DNA from: Galaxea fascicularis
Lineage: Eukaryota; Cnidaria; Anthozoa; Scleractinia; Euphylliidae
Assembly (NCBI GenBank): GCA_948470475.1
Contig: OX419337.1
Coordinates: forward strand, 36,476,536-36,540,535
Length of the DNA stretch: 64,000 bases
Direction of reading: 5' to 3'
In this document: in pieces, positions 1 to 10,954 of the stretch
How positions within the stretch are numbered: the first letter of the stretch is position 1
Layout: every line of letters begins with the position of its first letter
The notes under the pieces: generated by a model
Told to the model about the DNA's origin: nothing
What the model saw: only the letters and a program-made list of their open reading frames with translations
Databases searched by the model: none
Position numbers and translations under genes: made by a program

Positions 1-3000
1 GAGGGAGGCAGACGAAGTGTATTATCGGAAACCTGGAAGTGGCGAATTATAAAGTGGTTTCTTCTGCGTCTTTTAGCAAGCGGCTAGAACTGTTTACTAA
101 AACGTCTTCCAACTTAACTGGTCTTTGCTATACGGATTAAATAAATGACAAAAACACTAATTAACATTGAATATCGTTTTTTTTTTCAAAATAGCCGAAA
201 TTAAAAACTTGCAAAATACGCCGTTGTGTGTCTGTGTCTGTGTGTTTTTTTTTGTTTTGTTTTGCGAACATTAGCTACCATGCGGTATCTAAAAACAGGC
301 CACAATGTTCAGACGTGACCTGCAAGCGATCTGAAATACACATCACGTACAAGTTCGGGGCACCTGCTTTAAATAGGACATGTAAATTAGTGCGATACAA
401 AGGAAACTTCATAGGCCGATATAATTTCTTAGCCTCGATAGCAACAACACAATATCATTAGCATATTTAAAATACTCATTATATTAACTGAGTTGACCGG
501 GAAATATCGCTAAGAGTTTTGATTTCTCACTTATAGAAAAAACAACAGTAAGCTTTGATCCAATTTGATCATAAATGTCTATCAAAGTCTGAGCTGTGTG
601 GGAGGGCTGGTAGTGTTCTTTCTACCTGAACTGAACATCCTTGCAAATTCTTTGTCAAGCCTGCAAATCCTTTATCCGTGAAATATTGCGTACAACTAAT
701 TAAGTTAAGTGAGAGCTATCTATTGAACACTGTATTTAAACCACGTGTTGGGTTGCCAAGGTGTTTTGTAAATTTATTAGGCAAAGTATACCCTGATGTA
801 TTTTCAAGTAGCCTTTAGACGGAGGACCTCCTGCCTCGTGGTTTCCAAATGAAATACTAAACAATTGGCCATCTTTTCAGAATTAGAGATCATTGGTTTT
901 CGTCCATGGCAGGTTTATTTTCACAATTTCGCCGCAGCATGAAAAACGTGAACGATCCACCAAAAATAAGAGTAGATGAAAAAACTCGGGTTTACATCCT
1001 ACATCTATACAAAACATGGCACAAGCGAGGGACTAATGAACACCACAACAATACTGCAGTTTTATAATAGTAATAAATTAAGCGTTCTTCCCCGATCCGT
1101 TTTAAAGAAGACAACTTGTTTTATATACGGAAGAAAATGGTAAACAGTCGCTTTACCACCAACAGGCAAGTTTACTTTAATTTTCGAGATGAAGTGTTCG
1201 CCGGCTGGATTCTTATCATGTTATAACAACACCTTCAGGCGTTTGTTAAAGAGAATAAAAGCACGATGAGTTTTGCAGTAGACGAAAAGGCGGCATTTTC
1301 AATGAAAAGGTGGTCCAACGCCCCCGTTAAAATTTAAGAGTGATCAGCATCAAATTTCTCCTTGGAATATCAAGGCTCTATATAACAGAGAGATCATGAG
1401 AATTAAGGACAGAATCACATAAGATTAATTTGCTTGATATTTTACCAACTTCCCCCCACTACTTCTTACAAAATGTGTACGGACAAGAATTGAATATTTA
1501 TAGTTTGATCTTACGGTTTAAAGGGTTAAAAAATATCCCAGAACCTATGTTCTCATGTTCAGGCAACTAACCCACTAAAAACAGAGTTTTTATTATGCTG
1601 TATTTTAAAACAATGCTCATCTTTGGAGAACAGCTTCCGTGAAAATCACCACTCATTTGATGAGATTTTTTTTTCTAATCATGTCACCGCGTCTGCAGAT
1701 AGAATGCTAAATCATGCCGGATGTTTCAAAGGAAAGCTCTTGAATGGTACGTCCCGGAAACGTCAGTTATTAGGCTGTTTTTCCCACGGCCGGTGATGCT
1801 GTTTTGCCTTTCCAGAATCGGCCATTTCTTTCCGGTGTACCTGATATACAATACTTTAATTTACTTAAAATGGCACACTGGAAAGCTGGGACTGAGAATA
1901 ATACTCGAAAAGCTTTCAAATCGCTCGCCTCCCGCTCATGATTTACAAGCTTTTCTCGTGTTCGAATTCCGCCAACATCCCGCGTGGGTTTATTTCGCCG
2001 GAAAATCCAAAGTGCCCGCCCTCCGCCCTGGCAAAACATACCCGGTTGGTTAGTGACTACCAACGTTTCAGATGGATTTTGTAAAAAAAAAAAAAAAAAT
2101 GAAAAGAAAAGGAAAGAAAAAAAATAGAAAAAACTCAAAGTTTTGACAATTCACAGTCTGAACTATGCAGATATACTTTCCGCTAAAACTGTCATTTCTT
2201 GATATTTTTTCTTACTGGGAAATACAGACTTTATTTCACCGGGAATTGTTTGTTATCACCGTGTCGACGGCCACAAAAACCTTGTTTTACAGCTGACAAT
2301 GAATCCTGCGGAGTCGCACTTTCCGGTAATGCGTTATTTCTTGATATTTTCCTCGATAACTTCGGAGTTCATTTATCCCGGCGTGCTTTTGTCATGTTGT
2401 GACAAGGTAGCTCCGTGGTCGACACAACCTAACCCCTAACTTGTGACCTTTTGTAAGGGAAACTGTTGAGTGTGTCTGTGAACGATGCTGTAGGAAGATA
2501 AGCGCTTTATAAGAGTCATGGCATCAAGCATACATAAGTGTGTGTTTTGTTATTTCTTGATTTCCTCTTCGACAAATTCGGATCATAAAATTATTTCATG
2601 CGTCGACCAGTGCCGCATCACCTGACCACGTGACTTCAAATAATTCTGTATGCATAGCACGTAGTACTTCGGTAATTTGAAATAGATTTGTCTGAGGTTC
2701 ACGCCATCTAATGATGGCTTTTGTTCCAGAAGCGTCACATTAGCATATCTGACACACGTTTCTACAAAACACTGAAGTACCGCTTCATAATATCTTTTGA
2801 AAGACAAACCGAAGAGCCAGCTAAGATATACGGTAAGAAAACTGTCTCGTAATTTCACTATATGACTGTTTATTCCTAGTGTATACCTTATTTGATTTAA
2901 TGTGGGAGGAGAATGACATATTCGAAACTTACTCAGTGTGAAGCGTGACTATCAATTTTCTGCCAGACTGAGGTTTTTATTATGAATATAAAGTCTCAAC

Positions 3001-5406
3001 CTGGCAGAAAATTGATTAAAAATGGTTGACTGAAGGCTTCGAACTTGAACTGGGCACGTGTATGAAGACCGCCAGCTTCACCGCAAGAGATCAAGCTGGG
3101 CACCAAAACAAAGCTGATCAACCCGTAACTTCGCTATATACGGCGAAGAAGGTCCACTATAAATGTTTTTATATATGGCTCCAGTTTTAATCTCAGTCTG
3201 GGAACTGTGTTTTATATTACTTAACTTTTAAATTGTAATACTGGATGCAGAATATTGGCGTCGTTTTTCCTATAAATGACTTTGGAAATCTCGACGGATA
3301 CCCCAGTGTGCCTCCAAACCATTGTATCACCTGGATCAACAGCGCACACCCAAAGCCGACAACAGACGAGAGATGTTAATTTCAAAATATTGAAATGATA
3401 TTGAACAGTGACAACGATGGCCAAAAATATCTGTTTTAAAAAAAATAGAAAAGTGGCGTTCTCGTAGCGGAATTTAATTTATGTCGTGATCATGTTCAGC
3501 TAATATATTGCGTTGTAAAGTAAATATTGAGCTTTGCAAAATGTCAGTTAAATTCTGAGTTTATTCGTACGTTTCGACTATTGCGCCGAGCGTGGCAGAT
3601 ACACCGCCAATCAATCGGATGATTTTACCTCAAAAACAGTTTTGTTTTAATTGATGTTGTTAATCAGAATCCTTAGATTGATGTGCGAAATCTCCTCACC
3701 TGATAACATATTTCCCCCTCGACAAATATTATGAGAATTTATTGATACATCAAGTGATCAGGTTTTTCTTGGCCAGCCACATGTGTGCTTGAGGATGTAT
3801 TGATATTGAAATAGGATGAAAACCAATCATAGAATTGAAAGTGCACGTATAACATATGCATCCTGATTAACACTTAAATACTCCCCAGAATTTGCGTCTA
3901 CGAGTCCAAATGCCATACCCATTTGACAACATGTTCCGTTTCCCATGGCTTATGCATGATTTTTTTTGGCGTCGGGTTCTGTTTGGACAACACTTGGGTG
4001 TTAAATCGGCAAACAGTATGAGAACAAACGCCAAATTGACCACAAAACAAGAAATAGTTTTGTGAACGTGTCCTGTTTTAACCAGATCTGTAAATAAGGA
4101 AATTGCTTTGCGACTTGGCTGGCGAGACAGGACAAAAAACTCTCCCAGCAACTTGTGAACGTGACCAAGTCGCGTACCTTTCAAACACTTTTTTGCTTCG
4201 GTGATAATTCTGATTTTTATTTCTGTGGTTCTTTGCTGAAAACACAGTGTCACTAGAATCGCTTTGGCATGACTTTGGACAGAAGACTGACTGGTATTTC
4301 CGCTGTTATAATTTATGTAAACAGGTGGACATTTTTACGGAGTGAACTACTTCCTCAGAACACGGCAAAGAAAAGCGAACCGTTATGGAACGTGCTTCAA
4401 CACACCGCGGATGGGGACTCAGAATGAGAAACGAAACAGTGTGCTCTGTTATCAAGTAAGAAATGTTTTTGGCTTCTTTAACAAACTCTTAAAATACTTC
4501 CTGTTCGTGTGATATTCACGTCCGAGCACAAAGGTAAGTTACAGTATTCAAAACATCAAATTCAGTCATGTTGAACGTTTACTTTGCACTTCGAGCCACG
4601 TTCGACAAACGTGAGGAAATAGTCATCACGTAATGTTTTGTTTAAGGTTGCCTTCTTCTGTCTACAATACGTTCACCGTGATATCTTTCCTTATCTTCTG
4701 TTCTATCGGTGAACAATGGTACCAGTTATTATCATGAAAGTCCTTACCGTCGAATGCCATTAAGAGACAAGAACAAGATCACAAACCCTTTTGGTACATA
4801 CATGCTTTCAACCGGACCACTTATACTTTTTATACGTGTTGTTACAAATGAACTCATGTTTGCAGTGATAGCAGATAATCATGCCGGGTGAGAAAATACG
4901 GTTTTAGCGATGAACAAGTGTTGAATGTTTTAATGAGCTAACTCAAAATAGCCTTGGAAGAGAGTGACGGCTACTTGCTTACACATAGCCTATGGTGTAT
5001 AACTTCTATTTTTACAGAGTTTACCAAACAAGGCTTGCAACCAAATAAAGCATAACTACAGCATTCTCATTTCGTAACGCAGTGATAGGAAGTTTGCCTC
5101 GCGCACTAAAATAAGACATAGATTTTTGCCTGTTTACAACCAACAAAAAGGAAACACGTCAGTTCTTGGCTGAAATCAGAAGCGAATCAGCATCAGAAAT
5201 GCAGTTAACTCGGCAATAGGCCAGGAAAAGCAGTGAGTTCTGACTGCAGTAACGTAGCTCTTCTGTGGAAAATTCGGAGCAAACTTCCGATAAGGTCAGC
5301 TAAGCCGGATTATGAAACAAATGGGCCTCATGTATGTCCACTGGAAGCTTGCAGTTTGATCATTTGTCCATGCCATATCGACAGCTTGGTTATTCAAATC
5401 TATAAG
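1..5406. other. Intergenic stretch, no gene recognised
   Basis: I find no exon with a recognisable protein domain and plausible splice sites on either strand. Open frames here are short and of low complexity; one on the minus strand near 1770-2138 is driven by a poly-A/T run at 2083-2130. The stretch is AT-rich with no obvious tandem repeat. A short inverted repeat at 2951-3016 is listed separately. It could still contain UTR or non-coding exons of a neighbouring gene, which the sequence alone cannot show. Confidence 0.5.
2951..3016. repeat. Short inverted repeat (16-bp perfect arms)
   Basis: ATCAATTTTCTGCCAG at 2951-2966 is followed 34 bases later by its exact reverse complement at 3001-3016. 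The spacer is AT-rich. It could be the remnant of a small foldback element or a transcribed hairpin. No flanking duplication was seen. Confidence 0.7.
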
Positions 5407-5407
5407 G

Positions 5408-5773
5408 AGGTTAAACAACGACGACGACGACGGCAACGCGAACGTCATTTCAAAATATAACTTCTCTTTTTTGTAACTCTTTCGGGTTATTCCAATTTGT
5501 TTAACGTGAAAAATGCTGGCGAGCTGTCGAGGGTCTGAATTACTGTGAACGGTGCTAAAGCAAAGAAAACGAAAGAAAAACTTGCCGTCATGCGCTCGCG
5601 TTCTCGAGAAAAACTAAAACTAAAATTTGGTCATTTCACGTTGTCGTTTTGCAGAGGACGGCAAAGAAATGTACCAAATGTAAAACGCACGTGCAGAGTA
5701 TTGTTTTAGCTTATTAATCCTATTGTTTTGTAGCGTTCTCGTTGCCGTCGCCGTCCTCGTTGCGTAAGGTCCC
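5408..5773. mobile_element. MITE-like foldback element with GCCGTCG-rich ends
   Basis: The left end (from about 5409) carries an AACGACGACGACGGCAACG-type sequence. The right end (about 5732-5773) carries the inverted counterpart, CGTTCTCGTTGCCGTCGCCG. The arms are imperfect over roughly 35 bp and enclose an AT-rich, non-coding interior. I recall very similar ends in abundant non-autonomous repeats of coral genomes, but that is memory and not a search. Exact boundaries and target duplication are not resolved. Confidence 0.6.
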
Positions 5774-6140
5774 TAATGATGGTCATGAACGGGAACAACA
5801 CGTTTCGACAGCCACAAATGGTTCTTCACGTGCCCTAGTTCTTTTCCGTTCTCTTCGCAACATGTCAAGTTTTATCGTTTTGTTTGTGGGGAACATGAAC
5901 GGGGAAAGTTTTCTCATTGTACTGAACGTGCATGCCAATGGCGTTTCCGTTGCCCGCGCTTCCGATCCGATGCGTTACTTGTGGTTTGATCATTGCGCGG
6001 GATTTGGAAACAAATGTTTGAGGGTTGCCCAAAGAGCCCTCCGGGGCTCCAAGCCGCTTTTAGGGAAATCCGCTGCAGGCCTTATGCCAGAACGAGTAAA
6101 ATCTTTCATTACACCCATTTTGAAATCACTCCCAGTCATG

Positions 6141-6400
6141 AAATCTGATTGGCTCTCAACGGTGAAATTTATTCCCAAATTGCACCATTTTATGCTCTAA
6201 ATCACATCCTTTTTTTGGTTTTCAGAAGTGAACATTAAATAGATTTTAACATTGACAAGGAACTGTGTGATTTCAAAATGAGTGTAATGAAGTCATGTGA
6301 AGTGGTAATTGAACTTCGTGTCGTGCAATTTTGGTCTGAAATTTAAATCTGAAATCACAAATACACTTGCACTCCACTCAGTTCAATCACCATTATTAAA
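6141..6400 (+). repeat. Interspersed repeat, copy A
   Basis: This segment shares extended similarity with 13138-13440. Shared landmarks in the same order are AATCTGATTGG, CAAATTGCACCATTTT, GTGATTTCAAAATG, CAATTTTGGTCTGAAAT and TGCACTCCACTCAG, ending in CACCATTATTAAA. The last part is partly self-complementary. It has no coding capacity. An open frame from 5742 runs into it and is probably spurious. Confidence 0.75.
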
Positions 6401-6602
6401 CAAACAGTCCGGCCCAAACAGAGACAGAAAACGTGAAAAATGGTGGCCGGGGAAATCTTGGTAACGTGGTCAGTGATCTTTATCTTTCGCGTAAAATGTA
6501 TCGTGACTTGATGTTGAATTTGCCTAGTTACAGCATAGTAGCCTTATTTTGGTTCTGACACACTGAGAAAAAGGAATGAAGTAAGGGCGACTATTTGTTT
6601 TA

Positions 6603-6823
6603 TCGCCCCATGTAAGGTAACCGGATTCCGGAATCCAAGAAATTTTCGCTTGTGGAATCTGGATTCCTGGGCTCTGCAATCTGGAATCCAACTCCCGAAA
6701 TCCGGAGTCCCGCCAAAGATTGGAATCCGGAATCCAAGTAGTTGAAAATTCACTCCAAATCGGGCTGATTGGAATCCGGAATCCGAAATCCACATATGCC
6801 TCGAATTACCTTACATGGGGCGA
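6603..6823. mobile_element. 221-bp MITE with 18-bp terminal inverted repeat
   Basis: TCGCCCCATGTAAGGTAA at 6603-6620 is exactly inverted at 6806-6823. The interior consists of repeated GGAATCCGGAATCC-like words in both orientations, making the whole element highly self-complementary. It is non-coding. No clear target-site duplication is visible next to the ends. Superfamily is not assignable from this copy. Confidence 0.85.
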
Positions 6824-7560
6824 GTTTCAGATACAAGCGCACAAAGGGGATTCCTTCGCACGCGTAACGAGGTGGCACAGGGTGCAAAAAAAGGCGGGAA
6901 AATTCCTACCTCAAGGTTTTTGCTCAAGTGCCGCGCTGCCTTCGTTTCGGGTAAGGAAAATGGTGTTTTCGTTTGTATTTAAACTCCAATTAAACAATCT
7001 ATGCATGTTTTGAAAGGGGATAGGTCGCTTTGTAAGAGAGACTACGGACCAGGGTAAAGTTAGAAGGGATTCGATTGTTGCAAGAAAACTTCGATCGAAA
7101 GAGAAAATCCTCGCGCAGACAAAATGCAAAAGAAAATGTGCTTATCCGTTAAGATAAAATTCAAAGCTCTACAAAATGAAATGAGCCAAATAGTGCAAAA
7201 AACGTTCGATAGTTGTTGATAGAAACTTGTTTATTTGCAGTTTTAGTTAAGCTGGTTTTCTCTATACCATTTTCGTCCGCGGTGCCGGGTAATTTTGTAA
7301 CTACGTTGGAGACCCAGCTCAGTTAACTTTACAACTTAGTCTCACATGAACAAAAACAACACACCAATGTTTTTAAACGTTTTATTGCTCTTTCGGCAAC
7401 GGTCGTTTGGAAATACTATGTAGTCTTCCCATGAATAATATAGTACGAATGGGAATATACAACACTCTTTGTTGCTGCCAGTCAATTCCATACTTGCACT
7501 GACCAGCAAGTTCAGCTAGGGAGGGATGAACATGTTCACAGCTGCGTTTCTCTCTTAAAC

Positions 7561-7585
7561 TATGATACCACTTTGTGGTATCATA
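7561..7585. repeat. Perfect short hairpin
   Basis: TATGATACCAC, a 3-nt TTT loop, then GTGGTATCATA: an 11-bp perfect stem. It lies upstream of a minus-strand polyadenylation-like AATAAA at 7381-7386. It may be a transcript hairpin or chance palindrome. No histone-type processing context is evident. Confidence 0.7.
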
Positions 7586-9570
7586 CAAACGTCAGGGAAA
7601 GTTTAGCATTTAGGCGCAAGTAAAAAGTGAGTTGGGAAAAATCAAAATGATTTCTCTTTAGCAGTGAAATGTGCCGTACGTAGCTTCATCTTGTGAGCAT
7701 TCGAATACTCGAGTGTTGCCAGCATTCAAACTAGATTTCCTATGGTGCTGTTCAGCAGCTATTAAGGTGACTCTTGCTTTTGAGACAAAGGATGAAGTCC
7801 GAAACACTGTTTAACTAAACGTTCGCTGTACAAGATGGTTCTAAAAATTTCTGTGTGCAGATGTAATTCTTAATTAAGTGCCACTGTTAATCTTAAATCA
7901 ATAGAGCAATACCGTAGCTGTTACGTTGGTACTAGTGTGACCATGCACTCAGATGAACGCTAAGGAGGATTTTCTTGTCGTTTTGACTGAATCTGCATTT
8001 TGAACACTAAACCGAGCAGTACACTTACAGAATTGACTGCAGACGCAGCACTTAATGAGAACATTTGCGAAGGGTAACACCAGTATCCTTCTAAAAAAAA
8101 TACAAGAATACAAAGTTGGTGACTATTAAAAATGGCTACAATAAACATTAAGGCTAACTACAACTTCATTGCTACAATCACAGTACAACAAAGAGGTTTC
8201 TAGATTTAGCATACAATCGACTAAAAGCGCAAAAAATCTGCTACTGTTATACAAACTGATCACTACAAGCTTCACTTGAAAAGCTTAAAAGTCTTGCCGA
8301 TATATTTCTATATAATATGTACTTTGCCAAATGCAAATTATTTTATGAAAATAACTACTGAGCGTGCTCGGCGCGCTTGTATTTTTCATCACTTCGCCAG
8401 CATTCTCGTCTACAATCGTTTACGCTGCCACCACAAATTGGTGCAGGTTTGAAAAAGCTCCACTCGACTTAGACTTTTTCATCTCGCAGAGGTCTTCATG
8501 CCACATTAGTTTCAAGTAAAATGACAGTCTTGCTTTCTCATTCCTCATCAAATGCGAACCTTGATATTTTTCAGTGACAGCGGCGTGAGAGCTATGTGAT
8601 AAAGTGACCCAATGTGGCTATGCTTTGAATATAATGACTCGCTGATAAACACACAGAAAGCAAAGCTGGTGTCGACTGAATTTAACAATGAAATTTAAGT
8701 GTTTCACGACTCCTCAGACAGTGCTACATTTTAGTCACTCCCATTCACTGTATCTTGACTGTTTTGGCATCAAATGTGTGGTTAATATTTTCCCCACAAA
8801 ACTGGCTCAAAACTTGAATGAACTCTTTCCTCTAATAAATCCGTGACCTCTACAAGATGAAATGAAGAATAGCTGCGTGCTAAAACACCCCGACAACTAT
8901 TCAGATAATTTAACAATACAAGAAATGCTGACGAAATGTCTACTTAAGGTGGCAATGGCGGAAGCTATTTGCTGAAAACAGCATTTATAAGCCTATGTTA
9001 AACTTATCTCCAGATAAGTCCGGAATGTGATGAATATGCCTTCAAACGATCGGAAAAAAAACTATGAAGCACAACAAATATTGTCATGCTTAAAACATTT
9101 GTGGAAGCGAGATACACACTAATTACAATTGTTGCCATAGAAGTTCTGGCTTGAAGAGAAAGTATAATTAAAAAAATGTCGACTAGTTAAAAGGCTAGTT
9201 TCACTAGCCTGAACAAGGTTACTTTTTCTGTCTATCTATACAGGTTTTCTCCCAAATAACTAAATTGCTCGATAATTTGTCTTCTTGAACAAGTATAAGG
9301 CAACCCTAAATATCCAAAAAAACTTTAGCACAAACCACAATCTCTAAAATCCTGGTTATAAGTGTCCCTGTTTTTGAGACTCATCGCACTAATTAGGTAA
9401 CTTTTTTTTTATTTCAATCCTTCACTGATTCCAGCGAACACACTGTTCACACCTTTTCTTTTTATTTCTCGAGCCACGACCCAAACGAAAATAATATTTC
9501 TTTTCCTTACAATGACACCAAAAACATGTGTGGTTGGAGCAGGTCTTAAGTGCCTATAACCCCAAAATAT

Positions 9571-9926
9571 TTTTTTCGCTAACATGTATCTTTGCACCTG
9601 TTCGAAACGGATTGCGGCACTTTTTGTCCTTTTTTGTCCAAATCTTGACTTTTGTAGGCTTTGAAACAGAGCATCATTTGATTCACGACCGAGTCAGAAG
9701 AGGCGTGGGTCTATTCCTGATTTGACCTCACAAACTGGTTTGAATGCATGTTTACAAAGAGTTAATGCGATGCAAAGCAGTTTGTGACGTCAAATCAGGA
9801 ATAGACCCACTCCCTTTCTGACTCGGTCATGAATCAAATGATGCTCTGTTTTAAAGCCTGTGAAAAAAGGAAAAAAATGCCGCAATCTGTTTCCAACAGG
9901 TGCAAAGATGCATTTCAGCGAAAAAA
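9571..9926. mobile_element. Foldback (long inverted repeat) element, about 356 bp
   Basis: The left arm begins TTTTTTCGCT...ATCTTTGCACCTG and runs to about 9735. The right arm starts near 9776 and ends ...CAGGTGCAAAGAT...AGCGAAAAAA. The arms are about 150 bp, imperfect, and separated by a short central loop. Internal landmarks such as CAGGAATAGACCCAC and AATCAAATGATGCTCTGTTT appear in both orientations. It is non-coding. The arm divergence indicates an old insertion. It probably lies in the 3' UTR or flank of the bHLH-PAS gene. Confidence 0.85.
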
Positions 9927-10954
9927 GAGTTGATAGCGACTAGCCTGTGATGTGGTTAAAAGGAAAAAAAAAAGAATGTACATTCTCAGCAAGTCATCCT
10001 TTGGATCAGCAGGTATCTGCCTGCCCAGTGAAAGTGTCTACCTAAAAAATAATCAAGTCACTAACAAACAAGTAATAATTGGTCCAAATGAGCAAGCCTA
10101 ATCAGTTTTTTTTCGGGAGATACCTGACTTCTAGTTTAAACAGAATTGAATGCCACATGAAACCCAAAACTTACTTCCATGCAGATAACATTCCTCCACC
10201 CTTTGTCTCAATTATAGGTTTCCTAACTCTTGGTTGCTTCACCCTTCAAAGCCTCATATCATATTCTCCACACTCATCACTAAGCATTTTCTACGGTAAT
10301 GATGACGAGAATTTTTTAAACAATCAAGACCATTGCTACTTGTTGATCACTTCCATTTTTCTCACAACCTTGATTGAGCAATGTTACTATAAGGCGAAAT
10401 TAAACAGTGGTCATTCTTTGGGGTTTAAAACCGCACACTGAGTTGCATTATCTCAGGGATTATAACCAGGATTTTGAGGAGAGTGTAACAGACGTTATAC
10501 TATTGTGGCCAGTGCTGCTAAGTTCGTGATCTGGGGTCACTGTACATCAAATGATTATCATTCTTGGTATTAATTATAATTATAATGAACTATCTATATA
10601 CACAGGTAAAAGAACTTTTCACTTTCTGCCTTTGACCTACATTGACATTTAATTCATGGACCCATAGTCAATAAGTACTACTTAATTAAGTTTATTGACT
10701 ACACCGTAATATGTATATATTACTAAAAAATTGCACCATTCATTCCTTCTTCTGTTGAAGATGAGGACTGAAATGTGAAACAATGTGCATGGATGTTTCT
10801 GTATAATCACAAATACTTAAGGAAAATAATCGACAAGTTTGACACAATCTTACCAACAAAAAGTATCTTACACAAACACAAATACCAAATGTATACAATC
10901 ACTAAGATGCTACCTTGCCCAGGAAGGCTGGGTTGGAAGTCTACAATCCACTTG

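Larger units (their letters stand above)
7381..10954 (-). other. Probable 3' UTR / downstream flank of the bHLH-PAS gene
   Basis: This lies directly downstream of the bHLH-PAS stop codon (minus strand) and has no convincing coding exon. Minus-strand AATAAA words occur at several places, including 7381-7386 and the T-rich stretch near 9402-9412, so the transcript end cannot be fixed. A foldback element sits at 9571-9926. Apart from that the stretch is low-repeat and AT-rich, as expected for a long 3' UTR. The UTR assignment is inferred. Confidence 0.4.

Noticed and set aside
1721..2138. Overlapping plus and minus frames near a poly-A tract
   Set aside because: The two frames are shadows of one another. 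The minus one starts in a run of Phe/Lys codons from the A/T tract.
5742..6200. 152-codon plus-strand frame
   Set aside because: It begins in the right end of a MITE and runs into an interspersed repeat, so it is not a conserved gene.
10079..10441. 120-codon plus-strand frame downstream of the bHLH-PAS stop
   Set aside because: AT-rich, no domain and no splice context. It lies in the probable 3' UTR of the opposite strand.
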